Positions 9,151-17,578 are shown, numbered from the stretch's first letter. The stretch: 64,000 bases of DNA from JAEUHZ01 sp964552795 (GCA_964552795.1 CAZKIO010000014.1:1-64000), one strand, 5' to 3'. Numbers and translations are program-made. Notes: generated by a model from the letters alone, not told the origin.

Positions 9151-9843
9151 TCAGCCCGGCGCGTCGAACCGCAGGCGCTCGCGCAGCGACACCCAGCGCT
9201 CGTCCGCGATGACGACGTGATCGAGCAACGGCACGCCCAGCAGGTGGCCGGCCTCGATCAGCCGCCGCGTGACCGCGACGTCCTCGGCCGATGGCTCGGG
9301 ATCGCCCGAGGGGTGGTTGTGGACCGCGATCACCGCCGCCGCCGCCTCGCGCACCGCCGGCGCGAACACCTCGCGCGGGTGGACGAGCGAGCTGGTCAGA
9401 GTCCCCTCGCTGACGCGCACGGTCCGGCGCAGGCGGTGCTTGCCGTCCAGGAGCAGCACGTGGAAGGTCTCGCGGTCCAGGCCACGCAGCGCCGAAGCCA
9501 TCGCGTCGTGCACCAGCGCGGGCGAACGCAGGGCGCGGCGCGGCGCGCGCACCGACCGCTCGACGCGCCGGCCCAGCGCGAACGCCGCGGACAGCCGGCG
9601 CGCCGCGTCCGCGGGGAGGCCCGGATCGCGCTGCAGGTGCGCGGCGCTGCGGCGCGCCAGCTCGCACAGGTCGAGGTCGACGAGCCGCGCGAGCAGGACC
9701 TCCGTCAAGCCCCCACCCCCGAGAACCCGCAGGATATCGCGCGTTTCGAGCCCGTCCGCGCCCTCGGTCGCGAGGCGCCGGCGGGCACGGGCCAGACCGT
9801 CGACGGCGCACCGGGCCGGGTCCTGGATCGCGCGCGCCTCCAT
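9151..9843 (-). CDS. RadC-like JAB-domain protein (UPF0758 family)
   Basis: The protein has 230 residues from ATG 9843; a TTG three codons upstream is less likely. The N-terminal half carries the helical RadC segment (GADGLETRDILRVLGGGG). The C-terminal half is the JAB/MPN metalloprotease fold with the metal-binding signature HNHPSGDPEPSAEDVAVTRR and a final LLDHVVIADERWVSLRE. Family members are widespread; a role in DNA repair is not established and the substrate is unknown. It converges with rsmE. Confidence 0.88.
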   Translation of the reverse strand: MEARAIQDPARCAVDGLARARRRLATEGADGLETRDILRVLGGGGLTEVLLARLVDLDLCELARRSAAHLQRDPGLPADAARRLSAAFALGRRVERSVRAPRRALRSPALVHDAMASALRGLDRETFHVLLLDGKHRLRRTVRVSEGTLTSSLVHPREVFAPAVREAAAAVIAVHNHPSGDPEPSAEDVAVTRRLIEAGHLLGVPLLDHVVIADERWVSLRERLRFDAPG

Positions 9844-9994
9844 CCACCTCAACGACGCGCGGCGCCGGCGGCGGTTGCACGCCGCGCGGCGCGCGCCGGA
9901 TTCCCAACTGCGAAACAGGGGCCCGTCCAGGTTCCGAGAATCCTGATTTCGCAGGGATCGTTACCCCCCCCTCCCGCCGAAGTAATGCCTCGAC

Positions 9995-10003
9995 GAGGAG
10001 GTG
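9995..10003 (+). promoter_or_regulatory. Strong Shine-Dalgarno for the small membrane protein
   Basis: GAGGAGGTG ends 4 nt before the ATG at 10008. It is one of the best ribosome binding sites in the window and decides that the short frame 10008-10235 is translated. Confidence 0.75.
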
Positions 10004-10007
10004 TCTC

Positions 10008-10235
10008 ATGCAGGAAGCGAGGGAAATCGAGATCCTTCCTCTCGCAGGGGCGGTCCTGGCAAGCCTGTGGGTGCTCGAGGTGGTCGTTTTCCTCGTGGCC
10101 TACCGGCTCGGCAGGAGTCCGACGTCGAACCCGGCTGGACTGAGCACCGGCTGGGCCGACTTCGAAAGGGTGTCGACGCCACTCTGCCCCTCCGGCGCGC
10201 GAACCGCGCCGTTGCCCGGTTCCCGCGTTTCCTGA
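10008..10235 (+). CDS. Small single-pass membrane protein, 75 residues
   Basis: A short charged start (MQEAREIEI) leads into one hydrophobic helix (LPLAGAVLASLWVLEVVVFLVAY, about residues 10-33). A basic RLGRSP and a low-complexity Ser/Pro/Gly tail follow. The consensus ribosome binding site immediately upstream and an intrinsic terminator 20 nt after the stop show a complete monocistronic unit. No family is recognised. Adapter or stress roles are common for such proteins but cannot be claimed here. Confidence 0.65.
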   Translation: MQEAREIEILPLAGAVLASLWVLEVVVFLVAYRLGRSPTSNPAGLSTGWADFERVSTPLCPSGARTAPLPGSRVS

Positions 10236-10255
10236 AGCGGGATCGCCGGGGCGGA

Positions 10256-10297
10256 ACGGACGGCCGTGCTCCTGACACGGCCGTCCGTCTTTCTTTC
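10256..10297 (+). terminator. Rho-independent terminator after the small membrane protein gene
   Basis: A perfect 13-bp stem (ACGGACGGCCGTG at 10256-10268, CACGGCCGTCCGT at 10276-10288) with a 7-nt loop is followed by CTTTCTTTC. It is the clearest intrinsic terminator in the window. Confidence 0.9.
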
Positions 10298-10465
10298 TCC
10301 GCTCTGCGGACGACGCCCGCCGAGCCAGCCGGATTCCGGATTCCGGGTTAGTCTTCAGCGGTAACCCTCGCCCCTCCCAACTCGCGGCCTGCCCGCGGCC
10401 TCGAAGCCCTCGAGGGCACCGCGTGACCCCGGGAGGGAGCGACTCGCACCACCCGAGGAAACCAC

Positions 10466-11704
10466 GTGCGCTACTCCCTCGCTCTCGCGGCCGCCATGGC
10501 CGGCCTCCTGTCCTCCCCGCTCCAGGCCCAGCTCGTCGTCGGCAACGACCAGTCCGGCACGGCGACGATCTACAACATCGATCCCTCGACCGGCATCGCC
10601 ACGCCGATCCACTCGGCGAGCACCAGCGACGCCAAGCCGTGGGGCATGGCCTACGACTCCGCGACCAACACCCTGTACTGGAACAACGGCTCGACCCTGT
10701 TCTCGTCGCCGATGGGGCCGACGCTGACGCCGACGAACCTGGGCACGATGATGTTCAACTCGGCGACGGTGAACTTCGTCGCGCTGAGCTTCGCCAACGG
10801 CAAGCTGTACGGGACACGCAACATCGCGACCGAGGCGGTCTACGAGATCGACCCCGGGACGCTGATCGCCACGCAGTTGTACGTCTATCCCACGGCGTTC
10901 GACTTCGGCGGCCTCGAGCACGACGCGACCACCGGCCTGCTGTACGGGCTCACGGACGCGGCGCCCGCGCCCGACGTGCGCGGCCTGTACCGCATCGACC
11001 CGGTCGGCATGACGACGACCTTCGTCGCGCCGTACCCGGCGGGCGAGACGGACATCGACGGTCTCGCGGTCGCCAACGGCCTGGCGTACTACGTGTCGGA
11101 CGGCCCGAACACGACGCAGGCCAACTTCTACGTGTTCGACACTGCGACCGGCCTGCAGGTCGGCACGATCCCCTCGCCGTTCACGGGCAGCGGCACGTTC
11201 TCGGCGGCGACCTGGGTCGGCGGGCCGAGCACGCCGGTCACCAGCTACTGCTTCGGCGACGGCACCGGCACGGCCTGCCCGTGCGGGAACTCCGGCGCGT
11301 CCGGCAACGGCTGCGCCAGCAGCGTCAACGCCAGCGGCGCGAACCTGGCCGCCACGGGCAGCGCGAGCATCGGCGCCGATTCGTTCACGCTGCAGGGCTC
11401 GGGCATGCCGAACAGCTCGGTGCTGTACTTCCAGGGCACCAACCAGCAGGCCGGCGGCCTGGGCGTGACGTTCGGCGACGGCCTGCGCTGCGCGGGCGGC
11501 ACGATCATCCGCCTCTTGACCAAGACGAACGTCGGCGGGGCCAGCCAGTACCCGGGCGTGGGCGAGATCCCGATCTCGATCCGCGGCGCGAACGTCGCCG
11601 GCAACGTGCGCACGTACCAGGCCTGGTACCGCAACGCGGCGGACTTCTGCACGCCGAGCACGTTCAACCTGACGAACGGCGTGCAGGTGACCTGGGTGCC
11701 GTGA
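10466..11704 (+). CDS. Secreted protein with propeller-like body and shared C-terminal domain
   Basis: The protein has 412 residues from a GTG preceded by GAGGAA. A signal peptide (MRYSLALAAAMAGLLSSPLQAQ) is followed by repeated YNIDPSTGIATPI..., WGMAYDSATNTLYW, YEIDPGTLIAT and YRIDPVGMTTTF units. These resemble the DUF4394/NHL-like propellers of secreted proteins. Residues 261-412 are the shared tail (YCFGDGTGTACPC, FGDGLRCAGG, YQAWYRN, DFC, TWVP). It is the smallest of the tail-bearing proteins and shows the tail boundary most clearly. Function is unknown. Confidence 0.85.
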   Translation: MRYSLALAAAMAGLLSSPLQAQLVVGNDQSGTATIYNIDPSTGIATPIHSASTSDAKPWGMAYDSATNTLYWNNGSTLFSSPMGPTLTPTNLGTMMFNSATVNFVALSFANGKLYGTRNIATEAVYEIDPGTLIATQLYVYPTAFDFGGLEHDATTGLLYGLTDAAPAPDVRGLYRIDPVGMTTTFVAPYPAGETDIDGLAVANGLAYYVSDGPNTTQANFYVFDTATGLQVGTIPSPFTGSGTFSAATWVGGPSTPVTSYCFGDGTGTACPCGNSGASGNGCASSVNASGANLAATGSASIGADSFTLQGSGMPNSSVLYFQGTNQQAGGLGVTFGDGLRCAGGTIIRLLTKTNVGGASQYPGVGEIPISIRGANVAGNVRTYQAWYRNAADFCTPSTFNLTNGVQVTWVP

Positions 11705-11707
11705 CCC

Positions 11708-11818
11708 GCTGAGGCGGATTCGGAATCAGGACAGCTTCCACGGGTTGGGGGCGCTGCGCCTGGGGCGCGGCGCCCCCAACCTGTGGAAGCTGTCCTGACT
11801 CGGTATCCGCCGTCAGCG
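11708..11818. repeat. Long imperfect inverted repeat between convergent genes
   Basis: Two arms of about 53 nt (11708-11760 and 11765-11818) pair almost throughout. The core arm TCAGGACAGCTTCCAC (11726-11741) faces GTGGAAGCTGTCCTGA (11783-11798), the G/C-rich top is GTTGGGGGCGC against GCGCCCCCAAC, and the outer GCTGA-GGCGGAT faces ATCCGCCGTCAGC. The structure fills the whole gap between converging genes and covers the stop codon of the CBS gene at 11813. It can act as a bidirectional terminator, or be the remnant of a small palindromic element. No poly-T tail is present. Confidence 0.75.
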
Positions 11819-12343
11819 GCGCGCGGGCGACTTGCGGCCGCCCTTCCTGGGCGTCGCCGGCACGATCACCTTGGGCGGCGGCGCGACGTTGGTCGGCGTG
11901 CGCGGCGCGCTGACGCCGGCCAGCGCGTCGACCAGGTCCTCGAGCTTCAGCTTGCGGCGCGCGGGCGCGACCCTCGCGTAGCGCACGAAGTCGGCCAGGG
12001 ACAGCATCCCGACCAGCCGCCCCTGCACGTCGACGACCGGCAGACGGCGCACGGCGTGCTTGGCGAGCGCCTCCAGCGCGTCCTGCAGGCTGGCATCCGG
12101 TCCGATGGTGAAGAGCTTGCGCGACATCACGCGGTCGACCGGGATCTCGTGCAGCGCGCGGCCCTGCGTGTAGGTCGCCATGCAGATGTCGCGGTCGGTC
12201 ACGATGCCGGCGAGCTGGCCCGCGGGGTCGATCACGGGCACGGCGCCGCAGTCGCGCTCCCACATGATCTGCGCCGCGCGCGAGAGGTGGTCGCTGGTCG
12301 AGCACACGGCCGGTGCGGGGGTCATCAATTCCTGTACGTTCAT
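11813..12343 (-). CDS. Tandem CBS-domain protein
   Basis: The 176-residue protein consists of one pair of CBS domains (residues about 7-60 and 72-125; IVTDRDICMA and VVDVQGRLVGMLSLADF motifs) and a basic Pro/Lys/Arg-rich tail (ATPRKGGRKSPARR). CBS pairs bind adenosine nucleotides and sense energy state; stand-alone proteins of this kind have varied partners that cannot be told from sequence. GGAG lies 8 nt before the ATG at 12343. The basic tail could contact nucleic acid. Confidence 0.88.
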   Translation of the reverse strand: MNVQELMTPAPAVCSTSDHLSRAAQIMWERDCGAVPVIDPAGQLAGIVTDRDICMATYTQGRALHEIPVDRVMSRKLFTIGPDASLQDALEALAKHAVRRLPVVDVQGRLVGMLSLADFVRYARVAPARRKLKLEDLVDALAGVSAPRTPTNVAPPPKVIVPATPRKGGRKSPARR

Positions 12344-13025
12344 CGCGATTCTCCGGTATCCAGGGGCGGGTCGGGGACAGCGTGCGCCCGCGCTCCGAAC
12401 GCGGCATCCTAGCGGGATCGCCCGCCGAATTCGATCCCTCGGGCGCCGGCTGCGCATCGTCGCCGCCTGCGCGCTGATTGCCGCGTCGCTGGCGGCGTGG
12501 TGCGGCTGCACGTCCACCGTCACGCCGCCCGCGCGTCCCGAGCGACCGGTCACCGTCCATCTTCTCGAGTCGGGACTGCACGCGGGGCTCGTGCTGCCCA
12601 CGTCCGACGGCGCCGCGGTCGAGTACGGCTACGGATCGTGGAGCTGGTACGCGCGCAACCGCGACCGCTGGTACCACGCGCCGTTGACGGTGCTGTGGCC
12701 CAACCAGGGGACGCTCGGGCGGCGCATCCTCGCGCCGGACGAGCTCGCGCACGGCGCGTACGCCGGCCGCGTGCAATCGATCCTCGTCGATCGCGACCGG
12801 GCCGCGCGGCTCGTCCGGCGGCTCGACGCCGAGTTCGCGTCGGGCGGCGCGCCGCTGTGGAACCCGGTGACGGGGCTGCACTTCGTGAAACACGCCGAGG
12901 ACTTCTGGATGTTCCACGACTGCCACGACGAGACCGCCGAGTGGCTGCGCGAGCTGGGCTGCGAGGTCGGCTGGGCGCCGATCCGCGGCGGACTGCGGGT
13001 CGCCGACGAGCCGCGCTCGCGCTGA
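12264..13025 (+). CDS. DUF2459-like secreted or lipid-anchored protein; start uncertain
   Basis: The conserved part reads VTVHLLESGLHAGLVLP, VEYGYGSWSWYARNRDRWY and FWMFHDCHDETAEWLRELGC. This resembles DUF2459/TIGR02117 proteins, whose function is not established. The only in-frame ATG upstream (12264) overlaps the divergent CBS gene by 80 bp. The hydrophobic signal-like segment (RIVAACALIAASLAAWCGC) starts just after a CTG at 12450 and an ATT at 12429, so a rare start codon there is likely. Cys residues at the end of this segment could form a lipobox. The next downstream gene is convergent, 12 bp away. Confidence 0.6.
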   Translation: MICAARERWSLVEHTAGAGVINSCTFIAILRYPGAGRGQRAPALRTRHPSGIARRIRSLGRRLRIVAACALIAASLAAWCGCTSTVTPPARPERPVTVHLLESGLHAGLVLPTSDGAAVEYGYGSWSWYARNRDRWYHAPLTVLWPNQGTLGRRILAPDELAHGAYAGRVQSILVDRDRAARLVRRLDAEFASGGAPLWNPVTGLHFVKHAEDFWMFHDCHDETAEWLRELGCEVGWAPIRGGLRVADEPRSR

Positions 13026-13037
13026 CGCGGCGCGCCG

Positions 13038-14252
13038 TCAGCGCGGCAGCGCGCGGAAGTCCTCGAATGCCAGCGCCAGCGGAATGCCCGCGCGGCGCTC
13101 GAAGGCCGCCTCGATGCCGCCCGGCAACGAATTGCCGGCCACCATGGCGTACGGCACCCGGTCGCCGTGCTCGCGCGCGATGAAGTCGACCAGCAGCAGC
13201 GACTGCGCGTACGCGCGGCCGATCGCGGCCTCGTCGCCGACGGCGCCCAGGCTGCCCTTCAACGTCTCGAGCGTCGCCAGCTCGAAGCCGCGCAGCTTGG
13301 CGCGCGCCGCCTGGAGGTTGCGCCCCAGCGTCGCGGGGTCGTTCGACTCCAGGAGCTGCGCGAGGCCCTCGTTCAGCCATCCGGGCACGTCGCGTCCGCC
13401 GCTCTCGTGCACGAACGCGTGCACCAGCTCGTGCCGCAGCACGCGCCGCAACTGCTCGCGCTCGCGGCCCAGGTCCTCCAGCGGCACGCGGATGCTGCCG
13501 TCGTACAGGCCGCCGGCCCAGTGCCCCATGCCGGTCGCGCCCAGGAACCCCTCGCGCTTGTAGAGCACCACGCGGATGCGGCCGCGCCCCTGCGCGACCG
13601 GATCGAGTCCGAACAGCTCGGTGAAATCGAGGTACGCGCTCTCCAGCGCGTCGAACACCTCGGCCGTGCGGAACGACAGGTCGTCGCGCGAACCGTCGTA
13701 GGAGAGGTCGAAGTGCCCGGAGCTCTCGTGCAGGTTGCCGGCCTCCGAGCCCAAGAGCTGGCGCATCTGCGCGAGGCGCGCGGCGAGGTCCTCGCGCCCC
13801 GGCGCCATCTCCACCGCGCGCGCCATGTTCGCGACCGCCTCTCCCTGCAGCGCGCTGCCGCCGCGGTCCCACTGCTGCGTCGAGAGCCGCGCCAGCGCCT
13901 CCGACAGGTTCTGGCGGAAGATCTTCTGTCCCGGCTCGGCCGCGACGCACTCCTCGAACAGCGCGACCGCGCGCTCGAGCTCGCCGCGCTCCAGCAGCGC
14001 GATCGCCTCGCGGTTCTTGCGCGGCAGTTCGGGATCGGGCGCGGGAGCATCGGACGCGCGGGCAACCTTCACCGGCTGGCCGTCCGGCCCGATCGCCACG
14101 CGGCTCCCCGCCGTCGCGCGGTCGTCCAGGTCCGGCCGTGCCTCGCGGCCCGACGCGGGATCGCGCCGCTTCACGGGTTCGCGGAACAGGAAGACGATCC
14201 CCATCCCGAGCAGGATGCCGGAGCCGGCGAGCAGCATCGCCAGCGGTCTCAC
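13038..14252 (-). CDS. Membrane-anchored TPR protein with gluzincin-type zinc peptidase domain
   Basis: The protein has 404 residues from a GTG at 14252 that overlaps the upstream stop as GTGA. An N-terminal membrane anchor (LAMLLAGSGILLGMGIVFLF) is followed by a basic linker, TPR-like helices (about residues 75-165) and a peptidase domain. The zinc motif HELVHAFVHE has H274, E275 and H278, followed by the WLNEGLAQ segment that supplies the third ligand. This arrangement matches Peptidase_MA/DUF1570-like enzymes. It is the last gene of a three-gene overlapping operon after the kinase and the CxxCxxCC protein. The substrate is unknown. Confidence 0.82.
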   Translation of the reverse strand: MRPLAMLLAGSGILLGMGIVFLFREPVKRRDPASGREARPDLDDRATAGSRVAIGPDGQPVKVARASDAPAPDPELPRKNREAIALLERGELERAVALFEECVAAEPGQKIFRQNLSEALARLSTQQWDRGGSALQGEAVANMARAVEMAPGREDLAARLAQMRQLLGSEAGNLHESSGHFDLSYDGSRDDLSFRTAEVFDALESAYLDFTELFGLDPVAQGRGRIRVVLYKREGFLGATGMGHWAGGLYDGSIRVPLEDLGREREQLRRVLRHELVHAFVHESGGRDVPGWLNEGLAQLLESNDPATLGRNLQAARAKLRGFELATLETLKGSLGAVGDEAAIGRAYAQSLLLVDFIAREHGDRVPYAMVAGNSLPGGIEAAFERRAGIPLALAFEDFRALPR

Positions 14253-15001
14253 GGCGCGACCTCGGTGATCCGGACGCCGCGCGCGCGCAGCAGGGCGCGC
14301 GCCTCGCCGTAGGCCGCGGGGTAGTCCTCTCCGCGCTCGATCGCGCGCAGCTCGCCGCGCCAGCGCTCGCCGTCGGCGCCGGCGCGCGCGACGCGGCACC
14401 CCAGCGGTCGCGCCGGTCCCAGCCGGCAGGCCGGATCGCGCGTGCCGCGTTCGGCGGCGTGGTCGGCCTCGAGGGCGCTCATGTACAGATCGTCGGCCCG
14501 CGCGCCGTCGAGGCAACACCCCTGCTCGCCCGCCGGCGCCGCGGACGCGTCCAGGCGACGGTAGAGGCCCTCCAGGGCCGCGAACGCCCGTTGCCGGCGT
14601 CCCGACTCGACGACGACGGCAATGCCCGGGCAGGTCGCGCGTGCCGCCTCGAAGCCCGCCCCGCCCGCCATCACCGACGGCCAGTACGGGAACGCGCGGC
14701 AGTGCTCGGGCCGCGCGTCGTAGGCGCGGCAGGTGTTGCGCCCCGCGAGCAACGAGCAGCGCCCGTCGCGCCCCTGCGCCAGCGCCAGGCGCCGTTCGCC
14801 CGTCCGCGGATCGGACACCGATCGCACGTGCGTCGCGGCGAACGCCGCGCCGCCCGCGCCCAATGCCGCGGCCAGCGCGTCGACCTCGCCCGGCTGGAGC
14901 CAGACGTGGCCGTCGCCGCCGCTGCAGCAATGCCCGCAGCGCGAGCACTCGAAGCGGAACGGCACGGCGGCCGCGAGGCCCGGGTCGTCGCGGCCGGCCA
15001 T
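14249..15001 (-). CDS. YkgJ-family cysteine cluster protein
   Basis: The 250-residue protein begins with the CxxCxxCC signature (C19, C22, C25, C26 in ECSRCGHCC), followed by further conserved Cys at CSLLAGRNTCRAYDARPEHCRAFPYWP. This is the putative zinc- or iron-chelating domain of the YkgJ family (PF03692). The C-terminal part has another Cys-rich segment (GEQGCCLDG) and is not recognised. The ATG overlaps the kinase stop by one base (TGATG) and its stop overlaps the next GTG, so the three genes are probably translationally coupled. Its metal and role are unknown. Confidence 0.85.
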   Translation of the reverse strand: MAGRDDPGLAAAVPFRFECSRCGHCCSGGDGHVWLQPGEVDALAAALGAGGAAFAATHVRSVSDPRTGERRLALAQGRDGRCSLLAGRNTCRAYDARPEHCRAFPYWPSVMAGGAGFEAARATCPGIAVVVESGRRQRAFAALEGLYRRLDASAAPAGEQGCCLDGARADDLYMSALEADHAAERGTRDPACRLGPARPLGCRVARAGADGERWRGELRAIERGEDYPAAYGEARALLRARGVRITEVAP

Positions 15002-16086
15002 CAGAAGCGCCGGCGCCGCGGCGCGCCCTTGCGCGCCGACGGCGGCGCGGCCTCGTTCATCGCGCGCATCTTGGCGATCGTGTCGCGCGTCTCGCCGATC
15101 TCGCGCTGCAGTTCCTCCCAGCTCTGGAAGCGGTGCTCGGGATCCTTGGCCATCATCTTCTCGATCAGGTAGTGCAGGTGCGGCGAGACGTTGCGCGACT
15201 TGATCTCGGGCGAGCTCAGGCTCTGAAGGACGTGCTGGCGCAGCAGCTCCTGGTCGTCGGTCGCCTCGAAGGGCAGGCGCCCCACGAGCAGGTGGAAGAG
15301 CGTCGCGCCCAGCGAGTACACGTCGCTGCGCAAGTCGGCCGCGCCGCCGCCCAGCGCCTGCTCCGGCGCGATGTACTCCTTGGTCCCGGTGGCGACGCCC
15401 TCGCGCGCGCGCTCGTGCGTCCCGGCCGCGAATCCCAGGTCGATCAGCTTGACCGCGCCGTCGCGCGTCATCATCAGGTTGCCGGGCTTCACGTCGCGGT
15501 GCACGACGCCGCGCGAGGTCAGGTGCCCCAGCGCCTCGGCGACCTCGGCCACGATGCGCAGCAATTCGTCCTCGGTGAAGGTCTCGCCGGCGTCGAGCCG
15601 TTCCAGCAGCGTCCGTCCGTCGACCAGCTCCAGCACCGAGAAGTACTGCCACGCGCCCGGCGCGAACCCGGCGAACTTGCGCACGCCCTGGCACTTCACG
15701 ACGCCCGGGCAATCCAGCTCCGACAGGCGCCGCGCCTCGCCGACGAAGGCCTTGAGCGTCGCGGGCTGGCAGGCGCAGGACATGTGCAGCACCTTCAGCG
15801 CGACGCGCTCGCCGGTCTTCTTGTCGCGCGCCGCGAACACGTCGGCAGTGCCGCCCGTGCCCAGGCGCGGGCCGACCTCGAAGCCCGGGATCTCGGGCCG
15901 TTCGCCGGCGTCCGTGCGCCGCGCGCGCGCGACCGCTTCCGCGCTCCACCCGGCCTCCTGCTCGAGGGCCGCGTCGAGCGCCGTCCCCGCGCGCACCGCG
16001 GCGTCGATCGCGCGCGCGGCCTCCAGGTCCAGGTGGCCCCGCTGCACGAGGCGGGCCAGGAATCGAGCTTCGCGCGCGGCGTCCAT
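15001..16086 (-). CDS. Hanks-type serine/threonine protein kinase
   Basis: The protein has 361 residues. The kinase domain shows the glycine loop GTGGTADVF (76-84), Lys98 in VALKVL, HRDVKPGN (196-203), APE at 240-242 and the DxxSLG segment SDVYSLGATLF. The magnesium loop is DLG (216-218) instead of DFG, which is tolerated in bacterial kinases. Residues 1-65 are a helical region of unknown function. There is no transmembrane segment or extracellular sensor, so it should be cytoplasmic. It heads an operon with the YkgJ-type protein and the anchored peptidase, and is divergent from the Clp-like ATPase (157 bp gap). Confidence 0.92.
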   Translation of the reverse strand: MDAAREARFLARLVQRGHLDLEAARAIDAAVRAGTALDAALEQEAGWSAEAVARARRTDAGERPEIPGFEVGPRLGTGGTADVFAARDKKTGERVALKVLHMSCACQPATLKAFVGEARRLSELDCPGVVKCQGVRKFAGFAPGAWQYFSVLELVDGRTLLERLDAGETFTEDELLRIVAEVAEALGHLTSRGVVHRDVKPGNLMMTRDGAVKLIDLGFAAGTHERAREGVATGTKEYIAPEQALGGGAADLRSDVYSLGATLFHLLVGRLPFEATDDQELLRQHVLQSLSSPEIKSRNVSPHLHYLIEKMMAKDPEHRFQSWEELQREIGETRDTIAKMRAMNEAAPPSARKGAPRRRRF

Positions 16087-16243
16087 GCGACGAGGGATCC
16101 TATCGGCCGGGAGGCCCCGGCGTGAAACCGTCCCCGGGACGCGAATCGTCCCCGGGCGTCAAGTCGCCGCCGGGGTGGCTCCGAAAGGGTTGCCACAGCG
16201 ACGTCTCCGCGGTCCTGCGCGGCGAGCACGCTCCCCCCACCAC

Positions 16244-17572
16244 GTGAACCCGGTCAAGAGCCGCAGCGTCTGGCGCTACTTCGAGCCCGCCGACACCTTC
16301 GTCCGCATCCTGATCTGCGATGCCGGCGCGCTGGATGCCCAGTCGGCCCGCGGCCTCAACCGCGCGGCCTACCGCCGCCTGGTCGTCACCGCCTGCGTGC
16401 CCGATCTCAAGGAGGAGTTCGGCGAGCGCCTGGCGACGATCGCGGGCGACGATCCGCTGCTGGCCGAGGACCTCCTGTACCAGTTGTGCGTCGAGGTCAA
16501 CCCGTCGCTCGACATCCACACGGTGCGCCTGCGCGGCGAGCAGCAGCCGGCCGGCGAGCCGATGTCGGCCGCGACGGCGACGGCCCCCGGCCGCGGCGCG
16601 TCCGAGGACTTCCATCAACGGCTGATGCGCCGCACGCGCGGGCTGGAGTCGCGCCTCGCGCGCCGCGTGATCGGCCAGTCCGAGGCCGTCGCCAAGGTCG
16701 TGCGCGCGGTCGAGAAGACGGCCGCGGGTCTGCAGGCGCCGAACCGTCCGCTGGGCTGCTTCCTGCTCGTGGGCCGCACCGGCACGGGCAAGACCGAGCT
16801 CGCGCGCGCGCTGGCCTCCGAGTTGTTCGCCGACACGCGCGCCCATCCCAAGGGGCTGGTGCGCATCGACTGCGGCGAGTACGCGCTGGGCCACGAGGCC
16901 AGCAAGCTGATCGGCGCTCCGCCGGGCTACGTCGGCCACGAGGACGGCGGCTACCTGACCGAGGCGCTGCACAAGACGCCCGAGACGATCGTGCTGTTCG
17001 ACGAGATCGAGAAGGCGCATCCGCGGATGCACAACCTGCTGCTCTCGATCCTGGAGGACGGGATCCTGACCGACGGCAAGGGCCGCACGGCGAGCTTCGA
17101 TCGCGCGCTGGTGATCCTGACCAGCAACGCCGGCGCGCAGGAGATGATCCAGGCGCGCAAGCGCCTGGGTTTCGAGCGCAGCGTCTCGCTGGAGCACGCC
17201 TCTCTGGCCGACATCGCGCACGAGGCCATCGAACGCAGCTTCAGCCCCGAGTTCCTGGGCCGCATCGACGAGACCATCGTGTTCCGCGAACTCGACGCGC
17301 GCACGGCGCAGGCCATCGCGCAGCGCCAGCTCGCCGAGCTGGCGGCGCGCGCGCGGCGCCGCGGCCTGCGCGTGGCGTTCACGCCGGCGGTGTCGCGCTG
17401 GATCTCCGAGCGCGGCTTTTCGCCCGAGTACGGCGCGCGCGAGCTGCGCCGCGTCGTGGCGCGCGAGATCGAGGGACCGCTGTCGAAGCTCCTGCTCGAC
17501 GGGACGCCCAAGCGCGCCCTGGTCCGCGCGCGCATCCAGGGCGACCGCCCGGCGTTCGAGATCGAGCGCTGA
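16244..17572 (+). CDS. Single-ring Clp-type AAA+ ATPase (ClpA/ClpB D2-like)
   Basis: The 442-residue protein contains one AAA+ module like the second ring of ClpA/B/C. It has Walker A GRTGTGKT (177-184), the pore segment IGAPPGYVGHEDGG, Walker B VLFDEIEKAHP (250-260), sensor-1 LTSN and the D2-small domain (FSPEYGARELRRVV). The first ATPase ring and Clp-N domain are absent; residues 1-110 form a short unfamiliar domain. A KRLGFER segment (LGF at 308-310) sits where ClpP-binding unfoldases carry their [ILV]-G-[FL] loop, so partnership with ClpP is possible. The GTG at 16244 was chosen because the sequence is coding-like from there; Met107 is an alternative. Confidence 0.85.
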   Translation: MNPVKSRSVWRYFEPADTFVRILICDAGALDAQSARGLNRAAYRRLVVTACVPDLKEEFGERLATIAGDDPLLAEDLLYQLCVEVNPSLDIHTVRLRGEQQPAGEPMSAATATAPGRGASEDFHQRLMRRTRGLESRLARRVIGQSEAVAKVVRAVEKTAAGLQAPNRPLGCFLLVGRTGTGKTELARALASELFADTRAHPKGLVRIDCGEYALGHEASKLIGAPPGYVGHEDGGYLTEALHKTPETIVLFDEIEKAHPRMHNLLLSILEDGILTDGKGRTASFDRALVILTSNAGAQEMIQARKRLGFERSVSLEHASLADIAHEAIERSFSPEFLGRIDETIVFRELDARTAQAIAQRQLAELAARARRRGLRVAFTPAVSRWISERGFSPEYGARELRRVVAREIEGPLSKLLLDGTPKRALVRARIQGDRPAFEIER

Positions 17573-17578
17573 ACGCCC

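Noticed and set aside
8233..10143. Long open frames of 400-900 residues opposite or out of frame with recognised genes
   Set aside because: They are Arg/Ala/Pro-rich by-products of high G+C third positions; recognised domains lie in the other frame.
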